Source: Chloroflexota bacterium
GTDB lineage: Bacteria > Chloroflexota > Anaerolineae > Promineifilales > Promineifilaceae
Reading direction: 5' to 3'
Assembly: GCA_014584575.1 (NCBI GenBank)
Contig: JACTMP010000003.1
Location: 186,001-250,000, forward strand
DNA length: 64,000 bases
Shown: piece after piece, positions 45,533-53,778 of the stretch
Layout: each line of letters opens with the position of its first letter
Numbering within the stretch: position 1 is the stretch's first letter
Notes under the pieces: generated by a model
Told to the model about the DNA's origin: nothing
Databases searched by the model: none
The model's input: only the letters and a program-made list of their open reading frames with translations
Translations under genes and position numbers: made by a program

Positions 45533-46699
45533 TCAATTAGGAGCAAGGATGTGCCGTAAGTCCTCCAGGACAAGGGAGCGTTTCTCTTCTACCATCTCCT
45601 GGCTAACCTGTTCATCCATAATATCGCCCAATGAGGAAACTAGCCGGTCAGTGAGGTCGAGCTTGAAACCATCAAAGGCCAAATCCTCTCTGCCGGTATC
45701 TCTAAAGAATGTGCGAACCTTATCATCCCATACGAGAGCGATAGAAGGGATGTGGTAAGAAGTAGCCACAACATGTGCATGAAGCCTGGAAGCGAGAATA
45801 GCTTTATATTGGCTGATATTCAATGCCAGTTCACAAGCCGTCGTTGGCCTCCTGGCTAACGTACAGGGTATAGCTCGCTGATCGTGAATGGCATGAAATA
45901 CCTGTTGGGCAACTTCGTAATCATCTGGGCTGCCATTTGTAAAAAATTCAAAATTGACACCTCTGGTGTGTAGCTTACTCCCCAAGCCTACCCAAAACTC
46001 GACAAGGTCATCTACGGAGAGGTTGAGATTAGTATGTCTGTTAATGAGATCTACATTCATTATACCAAGCCCAACCAGGTCATTGCCAGATTGATAATTT
46101 TTTTTGTAAACATCTGCTGTCCAGAGCGCCGGATCGGACGAGAGCGAGACTGGAGCGCCGGGAACAAAACTTTCCAACCGCTCAACAGAGAGAGTATCTC
46201 TTACACTGATGCTTGAACTAGATTTCAACGCCTTGCGAAACAATCTTGACGCCCCAAAAGACCATTTGCTACCCACGCCACATGATACAAAGTGTGTGGG
46301 TTTTCCCAAAGATCGGGACAGGCGTGACACGGCGCTCACCTTCACAGGAAAATCCAACGCATTGTCCATTAACAATTGTCCCCCACCAATGATCACAACA
46401 TCTGCGTCGGAAAGTGTGGTGCTCCAGACTGGCAAAAACCGGCGTTCCCGAATGCGCCAGCGTAACACATTGACCAACATACGTGACCACATTTTAGATC
46501 GCACCAGTTTTTTGGCAGGTAAGAGTTTTCCTGATGGGGGGGCAGAAATTGAGTCTCTGCCGGAAATATCCAACAAACTCACTTGTACATCACTCTGCAC
46601 TTGCTTTAGCAGGAAGCTTAGAGAGTCAGCAATAATGCCGTCGCCAAGGTTTGGGCTCCAAATTTCGCCGACAATGACAATTTTTCTGAGTCGTTTCAT
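45533..46699 (-). CDS. Polysaccharide pyruvyl transferase family protein
   Basis: 388 residues. The N-terminal GEIWSPNLGDGIIADSLSFL, then DADVVIIGGGQLLMDNALD and the C-terminal ILASRLHAHVVATSYHIPSI with ALVWDDKVRTFF are the hallmarks of the family that adds ketal-linked pyruvate to sugars using phosphoenolpyruvate (CsaB/EpsI-like). Pyruvylated wall glycans are what SLH domains bind in many bacteria. The next gene upstream encodes an SLH-like surface protein, which fits (inference). Confidence 0.87.
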   Translation of the reverse strand: MKRLRKIVIVGEIWSPNLGDGIIADSLSFLLKQVQSDVQVSLLDISGRDSISAPPSGKLLPAKKLVRSKMWSRMLVNVLRWRIRERRFLPVWSTTLSDADVVIIGGGQLLMDNALDFPVKVSAVSRLSRSLGKPTHFVSCGVGSKWSFGASRLFRKALKSSSSISVRDTLSVERLESFVPGAPVSLSSDPALWTADVYKKNYQSGNDLVGLGIMNVDLINRHTNLNLSVDDLVEFWVGLGSKLHTRGVNFEFFTNGSPDDYEVAQQVFHAIHDQRAIPCTLARRPTTACELALNISQYKAILASRLHAHVVATSYHIPSIALVWDDKVRTFFRDTGREDLAFDGFKLDLTDRLVSSLGDIMDEQVSQEMVEEKRSLVLEDLRHILAPN

Positions 46700-46778
46700 A
46701 AATGGTCTTATTACAATCCTGTTTTCTTCACCTACTATAACTCATCCGTTCAGTGTTGCACCCTGTCTAATAAAAACA

Positions 46779-46834
46779 AGTGACACTCACTTTAACTACT
46801 TGCTTGAGTTAAGCAGGTAGAGGTGAGTGTCACT
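46779..46834 (-). terminator. Rho-independent terminator after the surface-protein gene
   Basis: On the minus strand a 12-bp stem (arms at 46823-46834 and 46779-46790, GTGACACTCAC type) extends into a second stem (46811-46820 with 46796-46805, one mismatch), followed by a run of T. It isolates the surface-protein gene from the pyruvyl transferase gene, so the latter needs its own promoter. Confidence 0.88.
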
Positions 46835-46875
46835 ATTTAATTTGAACGTTGTCCTATCTTGGACTTTGTTTCGGG

Positions 46876-48114
46876 TTAACGGATCTTAATCAAAACCCAA
46901 ATAAGCCCCTGTCCATCTGGTTTGGCTTCCAGAGCTTGACCAATCACCTTTTGGGTACCCTCTACGGCCGCAACTGCGTTCGATGCGGTAATGGCGTGTC
47001 CCGACACAGGGCCGGCAACGAGCATATCGCCTACCTGGATAACCCCCATATTGGCATCTACTCTTACCTGAGCCATTCCGTCATGAACGATCATCAGGTA
47101 ATCGCCGGGCATGATGGCGCCTTCGGCTGTATGTCCATTCTCAATAACCTTTTCACCAACGATGACTTCCTCTTTTTCTACTATGGTGATCATCTGGTCG
47201 GTCAGGCCGTCACGGGCTTCGTACTCTATATGTTGGACCTCAATGACAGGCTCGGTTTTAAATTCAACGACGTAGCGCGTAGTGACAACGCCAACGAGAG
47301 TTTGTTGATTGTCAGCGTTCGCTTTGCTGACAGTTATTACGGGGTTCTGGCCTTCAGCAAGGGGGGCTGTGATCCCAGTAATGGCCACCACATCGCCTGG
47401 TTCCAAAGCCTCTGAACCATTGTTCTGTACGATTAAGGCCATGGTGCAGCCAGTGCAGCTCCCATTGACAAATATGCCCACATCGCCACCAAAATAGGCA
47501 TCGTACCAGATTGGAGCGCCCTGAACATATGCACCCCGGTAGTCGCCTGAAACAGCATGTAAAGCGTAGGCGCTTGGGCCGCTACTTGAGGCTCGTACAC
47601 CCGGCCCCGCATCAGAGGTGGCTCCATAAACACCAGACGCGCCGCCAGTGCCAACACCATAGAGGCCGGCCCAGGCCATACTTGTGCGGTTAGTTTGGCC
47701 CCAAACACCATCACCAGCGGAAGCGCCACCGTTGCTTAAACCATAAATAGCACGTCCTCTTGCCCTGGTACTGGTGCCCAGGTTATCCTGGCTGATTATG
47801 TCCATGATATATGTTTCACCTGTGGCATTGGCGCGAAGCATATTGCGCATAAACTGCGCCATCTGCTCCCGTCTGACGAAGTCAGTTGGGCAAAAATTAC
47901 CACCGCCACAACCTGAAGTGATAGACAGGTTCCTAATGAACGTGATGGCGGCACAAAACTGGTTTGTGTCCTCAACATCATTAAAGCCAGCACAAGGGGC
48001 ATTAACCTCAGCGCGTACGTAAGAGGCGCCACTCAGAAACGCCAGTGAGACCAAAATTAGGACAAGGAAAAACATGACAAGTCTGGTTTTAGATTTTTTT
48101 TCTAGGAATAGCAT
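46876..48114 (-). CDS. Secreted SLH-like surface protein
   Basis: 412 residues from ATG 48114 (AGGAGA upstream on the minus strand). An upstream frame to 48294 is open but has no ribosome site. A signal peptide or anchor spans about 1-35 (KKSKTRLVMFFLVLILVSL). Residues 40-95 resemble a Cys-containing SLH domain (CAGFNDVEDTNQFCAAI, then GNFCPTDFVRREQMAQFM). Next comes a Gly/Ser-rich region with GVYG and GLYGVGTGG-like repeats, and a C-terminal domain ending QALEAKPDGQGLIWVLIKI of a type seen in large surface and fibre-like proteins. It may anchor to pyruvylated wall polymer and could carry the pseudaminic acid glycan (inference). Confidence 0.8.
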   Translation of the reverse strand: MLFLEKKSKTRLVMFFLVLILVSLAFLSGASYVRAEVNAPCAGFNDVEDTNQFCAAITFIRNLSITSGCGGGNFCPTDFVRREQMAQFMRNMLRANATGETYIMDIISQDNLGTSTRARGRAIYGLSNGGASAGDGVWGQTNRTSMAWAGLYGVGTGGASGVYGATSDAGPGVRASSSGPSAYALHAVSGDYRGAYVQGAPIWYDAYFGGDVGIFVNGSCTGCTMALIVQNNGSEALEPGDVVAITGITAPLAEGQNPVITVSKANADNQQTLVGVVTTRYVVEFKTEPVIEVQHIEYEARDGLTDQMITIVEKEEVIVGEKVIENGHTAEGAIMPGDYLMIVHDGMAQVRVDANMGVIQVGDMLVAGPVSGHAITASNAVAAVEGTQKVIGQALEAKPDGQGLIWVLIKIR

Positions 48115-48673
48115 TTTATTTCTCCTATCAGAGGGAATATAAGCAAAAATGCCCAAATAGACACCGAAACTCAAATGCGTGTTCTTGACAATGGGGTTCA
48201 CCCTATATCGTCCCCCGTTTGGTCTGTGTTTACTAGAGAATGGAATGAGGGGAGCTTTATACTTTTCTACCAGGGTTAAGAATGAGGGTTCCATCTAACT
48301 AAAGCTAAAGAATGATCATACCAAACTGCTCTCCTTTTCATATACACGAGGTTCAAGGCTGATATCTGAAATGATCTGCTTTACCCTCAACCAGTAAATG
48401 CTCGACAAACAGGGTTAGGGAGCCTCCAAATCAAACTTATCAACAACTTGTCGCTTGAGTGTATTGGAATTGTTGTATTTACGATTCTGCTTTACAGACA
48501 GACAGATAGTTTTGTTTGTTAATCCATGGTCAGTATACATTAGCTTAAGCAGTTTCAGCAATAGGTAACTAACCTTTGGGTGCGCGGATTTTTTGTTGAC
48601 GGCAACTAATTCCAACGCCAGGCGTCTCAAAACCCTTGACCATTCCGCTCTAATGTTGGAATGCTAAAGTCAT

Positions 48674-48701
48674 TTGGCACATATGCCCTTATCGGTATAA
48701 T
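48674..48701 (+). promoter_or_regulatory. Candidate promoter upstream of the phosphotransferase gene
   Basis: TTGGCA (48674-48679) and a perfect TATAAT (48696-48701) with a 16-base spacer. It would give a leader of about 365 bases before the start at 49074, so it may serve a regulated or unrelated transcript. Confidence 0.4.
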
Positions 48702-48794
48702 TCCCCTGATCTTGTGCAAAATCTCATAAAACCTGTGTCCTTTTATTCCTGCCCTATATGAGATACACAAGCACAATTCGTTGATTTGCACTTA

Positions 48795-49020
48795 CCTTTC
48801 GACAATAAATATAGCACTTTCTGAAATTTGTTAACCACCATATATGGCGGTCATGCTGAGATTAGGGCCAAAATATGGGTCTGTCAAAATCAGCCTGAAC
48901 AGATTGCAAGTAGCAAGAAGCGCAGGCTGTTGACATAATCTTTAATTTGGCGATCTCATCGTTTTGAAAATCGGTCAAAGCGGTTCAAATTTCGCTTTTG
49001 CCCGATTTATTATCGAAAGG
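48795..49020. repeat. Inverted repeat pair, CCTTTCGAYAATAAAT
   Basis: CCTTTCGACAATAAAT (48795-48810) and the complement of CCTTTCGATAATAAAT (49005-49020) are inverted with one mismatch and 226 bases end to end. CTTTCGATAATAAA also occurs at 24821-24834. The enclosed DNA has no gene. Confidence 0.6.
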
Positions 49021-49073
49021 CAAGTTGCACATCATTCACCGGGAATGTGTATAAATATTAACCTGGAGGGGTC

Positions 49074-50483
49074 ATGTTACGACGTTATACTGTAAACTAT
49101 GCAGTGCTTTCGATGATTCTAGATATTTGCCTTACCTTGCTAGCATTGTTGACAGCTAGAACAGCACGGCCGTACCTCCCCACCACCTTCCCCTTCCTAG
49201 TTCCTGTTCCACAGATTGACATACCAGCGATTTTGTTTGTTATTGTGCCGCTCGTTTGGGGGGGCACGTTCCTTGTCACCTCCGTCTACGATCCGCGCCG
49301 TGTTTACAAGGCAACGGATGAATTTCAGGCGGTTACCCTGGCTGTGGGGATTGCCACCCTGATTTTCGCCGGGGTGCTTTATTTGGGGTTTCGGAATTTC
49401 TCCCGCTGGCTGCTCGTGACCTTTGTTCTCATAGACCTCGTTTTACTCTTATCCTGGCGAGTCATTGTGCGCTTTAGCTTCAAACTCAGTCACTTTCCCA
49501 TCCATCACCGGCGCGTCCTGGTGGTTGGCGCCGGCAAAACTGGTCAGCGGCTGAAGCAGATGATCGCCGAATATAGCTGGACGGGGCTAGACCTGGTAGG
49601 TTTTCTAGATGATGACCCGGAAAAAGAAGTGCCAGGCATCTCTCTCTTAGGACGGTTAGAGGATGCCCGGCGGGTGATCCAGCAGCAACACATTGATGAC
49701 GTGGTGATTGCCTTGCCGCGATATGCCTACGGCCGTGTCAACCAGCTTGCTCTCGATTTACATGATTTACCCGTGCAGGTGCGTGTCGTACCCGACTACT
49801 TTAGCCTGGCCCTGTACCGGGCTTCCGTGGATGATTTTGGCGGCGTACCCATGATTAACTTGCGAGACCCGGCATTAAATGATGTGCAACGGTTAGTGAA
49901 ACGCACCTTTGATCTGGTCGTCACGGGACTTTCTGTATTGATTTTGTTTCCCTTCTTTGGCCTCATTGCCCTCTTGATCAAGTTTGATTCTTCAGGCCCT
50001 ATCTTTTACAGGCAAGATCGGGTAGGGGAAAATGGCCGTCCCTTCCACATGCTCAAATTCCGCACCATGATCCCGGAAGCAGATCAGATGCTGTCGCAAC
50101 TGATGGAATTTAACCAGAGCGGTCAACTGCTTTTCAAACGGCCAAATGACCCCCGTGTGACGCGCGTGGGGCGCATTTTGCGCCGCACCAGTCTGGATGA
50201 ACTTCCCCAACTTTTGAATGTTCTCAAGGGCGATATGAGCCTGGTAGGGCCGCGCCCGGAACTGCCCTGGTTAGTGGAACGCTACGAACCCTGGCAGCGC
50301 AAACGGTTCGCCGTGCCCCAGGGTATGACCGGTTGGTGGCAGGTCAACGGCCGTTCCGACAAACCCATGCACCTCCACACCGAAGATGACCTCTACTACG
50401 TGCAGAATTACTCTCTCTGGATGGATATTTTCATCCTGCTCAAAACTCCCTGGGTGGTACTGCGCGGCAAAGGCGCTTTTTGA
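49074..50483 (+). CDS. Polyprenyl-phosphate glycosylphosphotransferase (WbaP/EpsE-like)
   Basis: 469 residues. The N-terminal half has about four membrane helices and a CoA/NAD-binding-like domain ([19 protein letters not shown], then [13 protein letters not shown]). The C-terminal Bac_transf domain carries [58 protein letters not shown] and LVGPRPE. It transfers a sugar-1-phosphate to undecaprenyl phosphate, the priming step of glycan assembly. GGAGG lies just before the ATG. It overlaps the O-antigen-ligase-like gene by four bases. Octamer spacing is back to the window norm from here on. Confidence 0.94.
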   Translation: MLRRYTVNYAVLSMILDICLTLLALLTARTARPYLPTTFPFLVPVPQIDIPAILFVIVPLVWGGTFLVTSVYDPRRVYKATDEFQAVTLAVGIATLIFAGVLYLGFRNFSRWLLVTFVLIDLVLLLSWRVIVRFSFKLSHFPIHHRRVLVVGAGKTGQRLKQMIAEYSWTGLDLVGFLDDDPEKEVPGISLLGRLEDARRVIQQQHIDDVVIALPRYAYGRVNQLALDLHDLPVQVRVVPDYFSLALYRASVDDFGGVPMINLRDPALNDVQRLVKRTFDLVVTGLSVLILFPFFGLIALLIKFDSSGPIFYRQDRVGENGRPFHMLKFRTMIPEADQMLSQLMEFNQSGQLLFKRPNDPRVTRVGRILRRTSLDELPQLLNVLKGDMSLVGPRPELPWLVERYEPWQRKRFAVPQGMTGWWQVNGRSDKPMHLHTEDDLYYVQNYSLWMDIFILLKTPWVVLRGKGAF

Positions 50484-51820
50484 TCCACCCACCGACCCGC
50501 TTCGCCTTATGGTCATACTGGATTGAAGGGGGGATTCTCACGGCCGTTACCCCCTTCCTCCTCTTTCCCACCCTCAATCTCAACCTCACCATCCTGGCGC
50601 TGCTGCTGGTAGCCCTGGTCTGGTTGCTGCCATTGCTGCTACGGCCGTGGCCCTGGCCTCCCCTTTCCCCCTTCGACCCCCTCATTTTGGGTTGGGGTTT
50701 CACCCTTATAGTCGGCATCCTGGTCACAGCCGATCCTGACCTCACCTTGCCCAAAGCCACCGGCCTCATCCTGGGGCTGGCCGTCTGGCGTTTTATGAAT
50801 CGAGCCATCTTTTCGTTCCGTTTGTGGACACTGGCGCTGGCAATATGGGGCGGCCTGGGGTTGGGGTTTGTGCTGTTGGGCGCCCTCGGCGCCACCTGGA
50901 TGGACAAAGTGCCCGGCCTGGCAACAATGATGAGCTACCTGCCTGAGCGCCTGTTGGCCTTACCAGAATCACCCGAATTAGGCGTACATGCCAATCAGTT
51001 AGCCGGGACATTGCTCTTTTTTATTCCCTTTCTATTTTCAGTATGTATTGGATTTTATGAGTCACGGCCGTCTCGCTGGAAACTTCTCGGCTATCTCATG
51101 CTCACCGGCATGGCCGTGATCTTACTCTTGTTTACCCAATCCCGCACCGGCTGGCTGGCTTTTGCCGGCGTCTTATTGCCGCTTTGTGGACTCTGGTGGT
51201 TGGCGCTGCCCCACACCAGCCGGTTGCGCCAGATCATGAGTGTGGCGGCCGGGGCAATCGGCGGTGGGGCGTTGCTAATGATAGCCCTGGTTGGCCCACT
51301 GCGCCTGCAACACATCTGGCAAGACCCGGCCCAGGAATCGGCCATTGGGCAGTTGGGTTCCATCAGCTTTCGGCAAGAAGTGTGGCAGTGGGCGCTTACG
51401 GCCGTACAAGATTTTCCCTTCACCGGTACCGGTCTGGGCACATTTCGCGTTGTCGTCCGCCGTTTCTACCCCCTGAACGTGAGTCCTACCTATGACATTG
51501 CCCACGCCCACAACATCTTCCTGCAAACAGCGTTAGATGTGGGGCTGCCAGGCATCGTTATCTACCTGGCCATCATCGGCCTGGCCTTTTATCTGGGGTT
51601 ATGCGTGGCGCGGCGGAATGACCTGGCACGGCCGTACCTCATTGGCATTCTCGGTGGTTTAACCGCCGTTCACCTGTTTGGTTTGGCCGATGCCATCGCC
51701 CCCGGCGCCAAACCCCACCTGCTGTTGTGGATCATGCTTGGCCTCATCACCGCCAGCCACCGTCTGGTCTACATCACCAATAGCCCCTCCACCCAGATTA
51801 AGAATGCAGCAGCACATTGA
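50480..51820 (+). CDS. O-antigen ligase/polymerase-like membrane protein (Wzy_C)
   Basis: 446 residues starting at TTG 50480, overlapping the previous stop (TTGA). About 11 to 12 membrane helices. The Wzy_C/WaaL hallmarks are FTQSRTGWLAFAGVL, a long extracytoplasmic loop with GTGLGTFRVVVRRFYPL, and DIAHAHNIFLQTALDVGLPG, which contains the conserved His. It could join the finished glycan to lipid, protein or another chain. In an organism of this type, which probably lacks lipopolysaccharide, a surface protein or another cell-wall target is more likely than lipid A (inference). Confidence 0.87.
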   Translation: MIHPPTRFALWSYWIEGGILTAVTPFLLFPTLNLNLTILALLLVALVWLLPLLLRPWPWPPLSPFDPLILGWGFTLIVGILVTADPDLTLPKATGLILGLAVWRFMNRAIFSFRLWTLALAIWGGLGLGFVLLGALGATWMDKVPGLATMMSYLPERLLALPESPELGVHANQLAGTLLFFIPFLFSVCIGFYESRPSRWKLLGYLMLTGMAVILLLFTQSRTGWLAFAGVLLPLCGLWWLALPHTSRLRQIMSVAAGAIGGGALLMIALVGPLRLQHIWQDPAQESAIGQLGSISFRQEVWQWALTAVQDFPFTGTGLGTFRVVVRRFYPLNVSPTYDIAHAHNIFLQTALDVGLPGIVIYLAIIGLAFYLGLCVARRNDLARPYLIGILGGLTAVHLFGLADAIAPGAKPHLLLWIMLGLITASHRLVYITNSPSTQIKNAAAH

Positions 51821-51920
51821 TATTGTTTTCACGGCCGTTCCCCTCTAAAATTCCCTGTTCATAAAACCGTCATGCGATTGGCCCAAATCGCGCCACAGTG
51901 GCAAAGGAAAGGAGATAAAC

Positions 51921-52190
51921 ATGCAAACCCTTATCTTACAATGCAAACCGCGCAAAATGACCGCCGGTATGAGCTGGTTGATTGAAGTGCTGGGGCCAGA
52001 CGGCCCGGCCAAAGACCAGGTGAAACAATCCATTGACAAACTGGAACACCACCCCGCCAAAGCCTTGCGCCGGGGACTGATTGATTGTCTGGCGCTCATT
52101 CAGACACACGGCTACGAAATCAAATACACCGAACACTTCGGCGCGGACACGGAAATGGAAGGCTGGCTCTTTGTGCTGCAAAAGCGATAA
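51921..52190 (+). CDS. Small hypothetical protein
   Basis: 89 residues with a strong ribosome site (AAAGGAAAGGAG). Features: a beta-like start (QTLILQCKPRKMTAGMSW), a central helix (GPAKDQVKQSIDKLEHHPAKALRRG) and a C-terminal strand (HFGADTEMEGWLFVLQKR). There is one cysteine near residue 8, no signal peptide and no membrane helix. I do not recognise a family. It ends 18 bases before the convergent LysR gene. Confidence 0.72.
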   Translation: MQTLILQCKPRKMTAGMSWLIEVLGPDGPAKDQVKQSIDKLEHHPAKALRRGLIDCLALIQTHGYEIKYTEHFGADTEMEGWLFVLQKR

Positions 52191-52208
52191 ACAGACGCGA
52201 GTGGGTGG

Positions 52209-53093
52209 TCAACGTGGCCGTGTGCTTTGCCACACGGCCGCTACAATGTCAACAAAAGATTGTTCCAGTTCGGTTAACTGCCGCTCGCGGCGGGTAATGA
52301 CAATAGCGTCCCAATCAAACTGGAAATCAGGCACATTTAGCTCTATCAGGTGAGACACGGTCGTCAACCGCCGTGGCAAAAAAGTAACGCTGTTAGGCAG
52401 TTGGGCCATCGGCAAAGCGGCCGCCAGTGGCACGCGCACGGCTGGCCCTGAAGCCACGCTCATCTGGCGCAGACTCTCCAGATAAGCATCAAACGCTGCC
52501 CCCCAGTGGATGATGAGCAATTGGTATTGCCAGAGTTGAGCAATGGATACGGCCGTAGCCCCTGCCAGTTCATGTTCCGGCGACACCGCTGCCACCATCT
52601 CATCGTGCAACCGCAGCAGCGTTTGTGTCTGCGCCGCATAGCGGGGAAAGGCCGCTGCCATGGCCAGGTTGACCATGCCATCAAGTAACTGATTAACAGC
52701 AAAATCAGAGTGGCCCGCTTCCACATACAGTTCCGCCTGCGGATGCGCCTGCCCAAACCGGTTGACCACCTCCGGCAACAAATAAGTCGCCAACGAAAAC
52801 GGACAGCATACTGTCACCTTGCCCACCGTGCCCATCTGGGCGGCGCGCACGGCCGTATAACCCGCATCCAGAATTCCCAACGCCCGCTCCGCATAATCCA
52901 CAAACACCCGCCCCATCAACGTGAGCTGCACCGGGCGCCGATCCCGGTAAAACAACTCCCCGCCCAGACTTTGTTCTAGCTGGTGAATGCGGGCGCTGAG
53001 CGACGGCTGCGTGAGATTCAGTCGGGAAGCCGCCCCCGTAAAACTCCCCTCCCGCACTACCGCTAAAAATGCTTCTATTTGCCCCAGTTCCAT
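52209..53093 (-). CDS. LysR-type transcriptional regulator
   Basis: 294 residues from ATG 53093 (GGAG upstream on the minus strand). The N-terminal winged helix has MELGQIEAFLAVVREGSFTGAA and SRLNLTQPSLSARIHQLEQS, typical of the family. The C-terminal two-lobe effector domain starts at VTVCCPFSLATYLLPEVV. The target is not evident: the nearest divergent gene is the response regulator at 53303, and threonine synthase follows that. The effector is unknown. Confidence 0.93.
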   Translation of the reverse strand: MELGQIEAFLAVVREGSFTGAASRLNLTQPSLSARIHQLEQSLGGELFYRDRRPVQLTLMGRVFVDYAERALGILDAGYTAVRAAQMGTVGKVTVCCPFSLATYLLPEVVNRFGQAHPQAELYVEAGHSDFAVNQLLDGMVNLAMAAAFPRYAAQTQTLLRLHDEMVAAVSPEHELAGATAVSIAQLWQYQLLIIHWGAAFDAYLESLRQMSVASGPAVRVPLAAALPMAQLPNSVTFLPRRLTTVSHLIELNVPDFQFDWDAIVITRRERQLTELEQSFVDIVAAVWQSTRPR

Positions 53094-53302
53094 GATAACA
53101 CTCCATCTGTTTTCTCTGATGTGATGTCCAAAAATTTGCAATGCAAACAATAATTCGCAACCAATACTATCAAATTATTCTATAAATGGTATAGCTATTA
53201 TAGTCTTGAAGCACCCAAGCCTTTATGATAACCTGCTCGCACAGGCAACTCAATGGGAGCTGTCCACTGATTAGTAAAGAAAAAATCGCGGAGGTATTCG
53301 TC

Positions 53303-53722
53303 ATGGGCAAGCGGGTTTTGTACGTAGAAGATCATCCAAACAACAGGCTGTTGGTACAGAGGATTGTGCAGGCGGAAGGGCAGGAATTTTTAGCCGCTGC
53401 TGATGCGGAAACAGGCTGGCACACGGCCGTCACCCACTCCCCCGACCTTATCTTCATGGATTTGCACCTGCCCGGCGGCCGCACCGGTTTTGACCTCACC
53501 CGCCAACTGCGGCAGCATCCCGCTTTTGCCCACACCCCCATCATCGCTCTGACCGCCTTCGGTAATGACGAAGCGGAACAGGCGGCGCTGGCATCCGGCT
53601 GCAACGACTTTCTGCGTAAACCGGCCGACATTCGCCAGATTCGCGCCATTCTGCGCCACTATCTGGGTGAACCTACCCTCGCCGCCCAACCCGGCACGGC
53701 CGTGCCCGTCGCCTATCTATAA
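53303..53722 (+). CDS. Single-domain response regulator (receiver)
   Basis: 139 residues from ATG 53303 (GGAGG upstream). The receiver motifs are E9-D10, D53 (phospho-acceptor in FMDLHLPGG), T84 and K106. A short low-complexity tail (AAQPGTAVPVAYL) follows the domain. It is a close relative of the protein at 7334, but no histidine kinase is adjacent here, so it may accept phosphate from the kinase at 2791 or another (inference). Confidence 0.92.
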   Translation: MGKRVLYVEDHPNNRLLVQRIVQAEGQEFLAAADAETGWHTAVTHSPDLIFMDLHLPGGRTGFDLTRQLRQHPAFAHTPIIALTAFGNDEAEQAALASGCNDFLRKPADIRQIRAILRHYLGEPTLAAQPGTAVPVAYL

Positions 53723-53778
53723 AATGATCAACGATCAATTGACAATTAACAATTGACCATTCTCCATTGCCCATCCCC
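53723..53778. repeat. Phrase repeat, CAATTGAC/CATT family, before thrC
   Basis: Short AT-rich phrases (GATCAATTGACAATTAACAA and CCATTCTCCATTGCCCAT) fill the gap up to the threonine synthase ATG and leave no obvious ribosome site. Confidence 0.5.

Larger units (their letters stand above)
48115..49073. other. Divergent intergenic region, about 960 bases
   Basis: The AT-rich gap lies between the divergent surface-protein and glycosylphosphotransferase genes. It holds a candidate plus-strand promoter (48674-48701), a 16-base inverted repeat pair (48795-48810 and 49005-49020), and a second weak promoter candidate near 49025-49055 (TTGCAC, 19-base spacing, TATAAA). A 71-codon open frame on the minus strand at 48415-48630 has no ribosome site and no recognisable domain. 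No RNA gene is recognisable. Confidence 0.6.

Noticed and set aside
36479..48114. Mobile island with integrase or transposase
   Set aside because: Base composition suggests transfer, but no integrase, transposase, tRNA attachment site or direct-repeat ends were found.
48115..48294. 60-residue upstream extension of the surface protein
   Set aside because: No ribosome site upstream and it would bury the signal peptide. AGGAGA precedes ATG 48114.
48415..48630. 71-codon minus-strand open frame in the large intergenic region
   Set aside because: No ribosome site, no domain, and AT-rich with lysine-rich translation. Not supported as a gene.
48961..49005. tRNA-like GGTTCAAATTTC motif near 48980
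   Set aside because: A T-loop-like string alone. No acceptor stem, anticodon arm or D arm can be paired around it.
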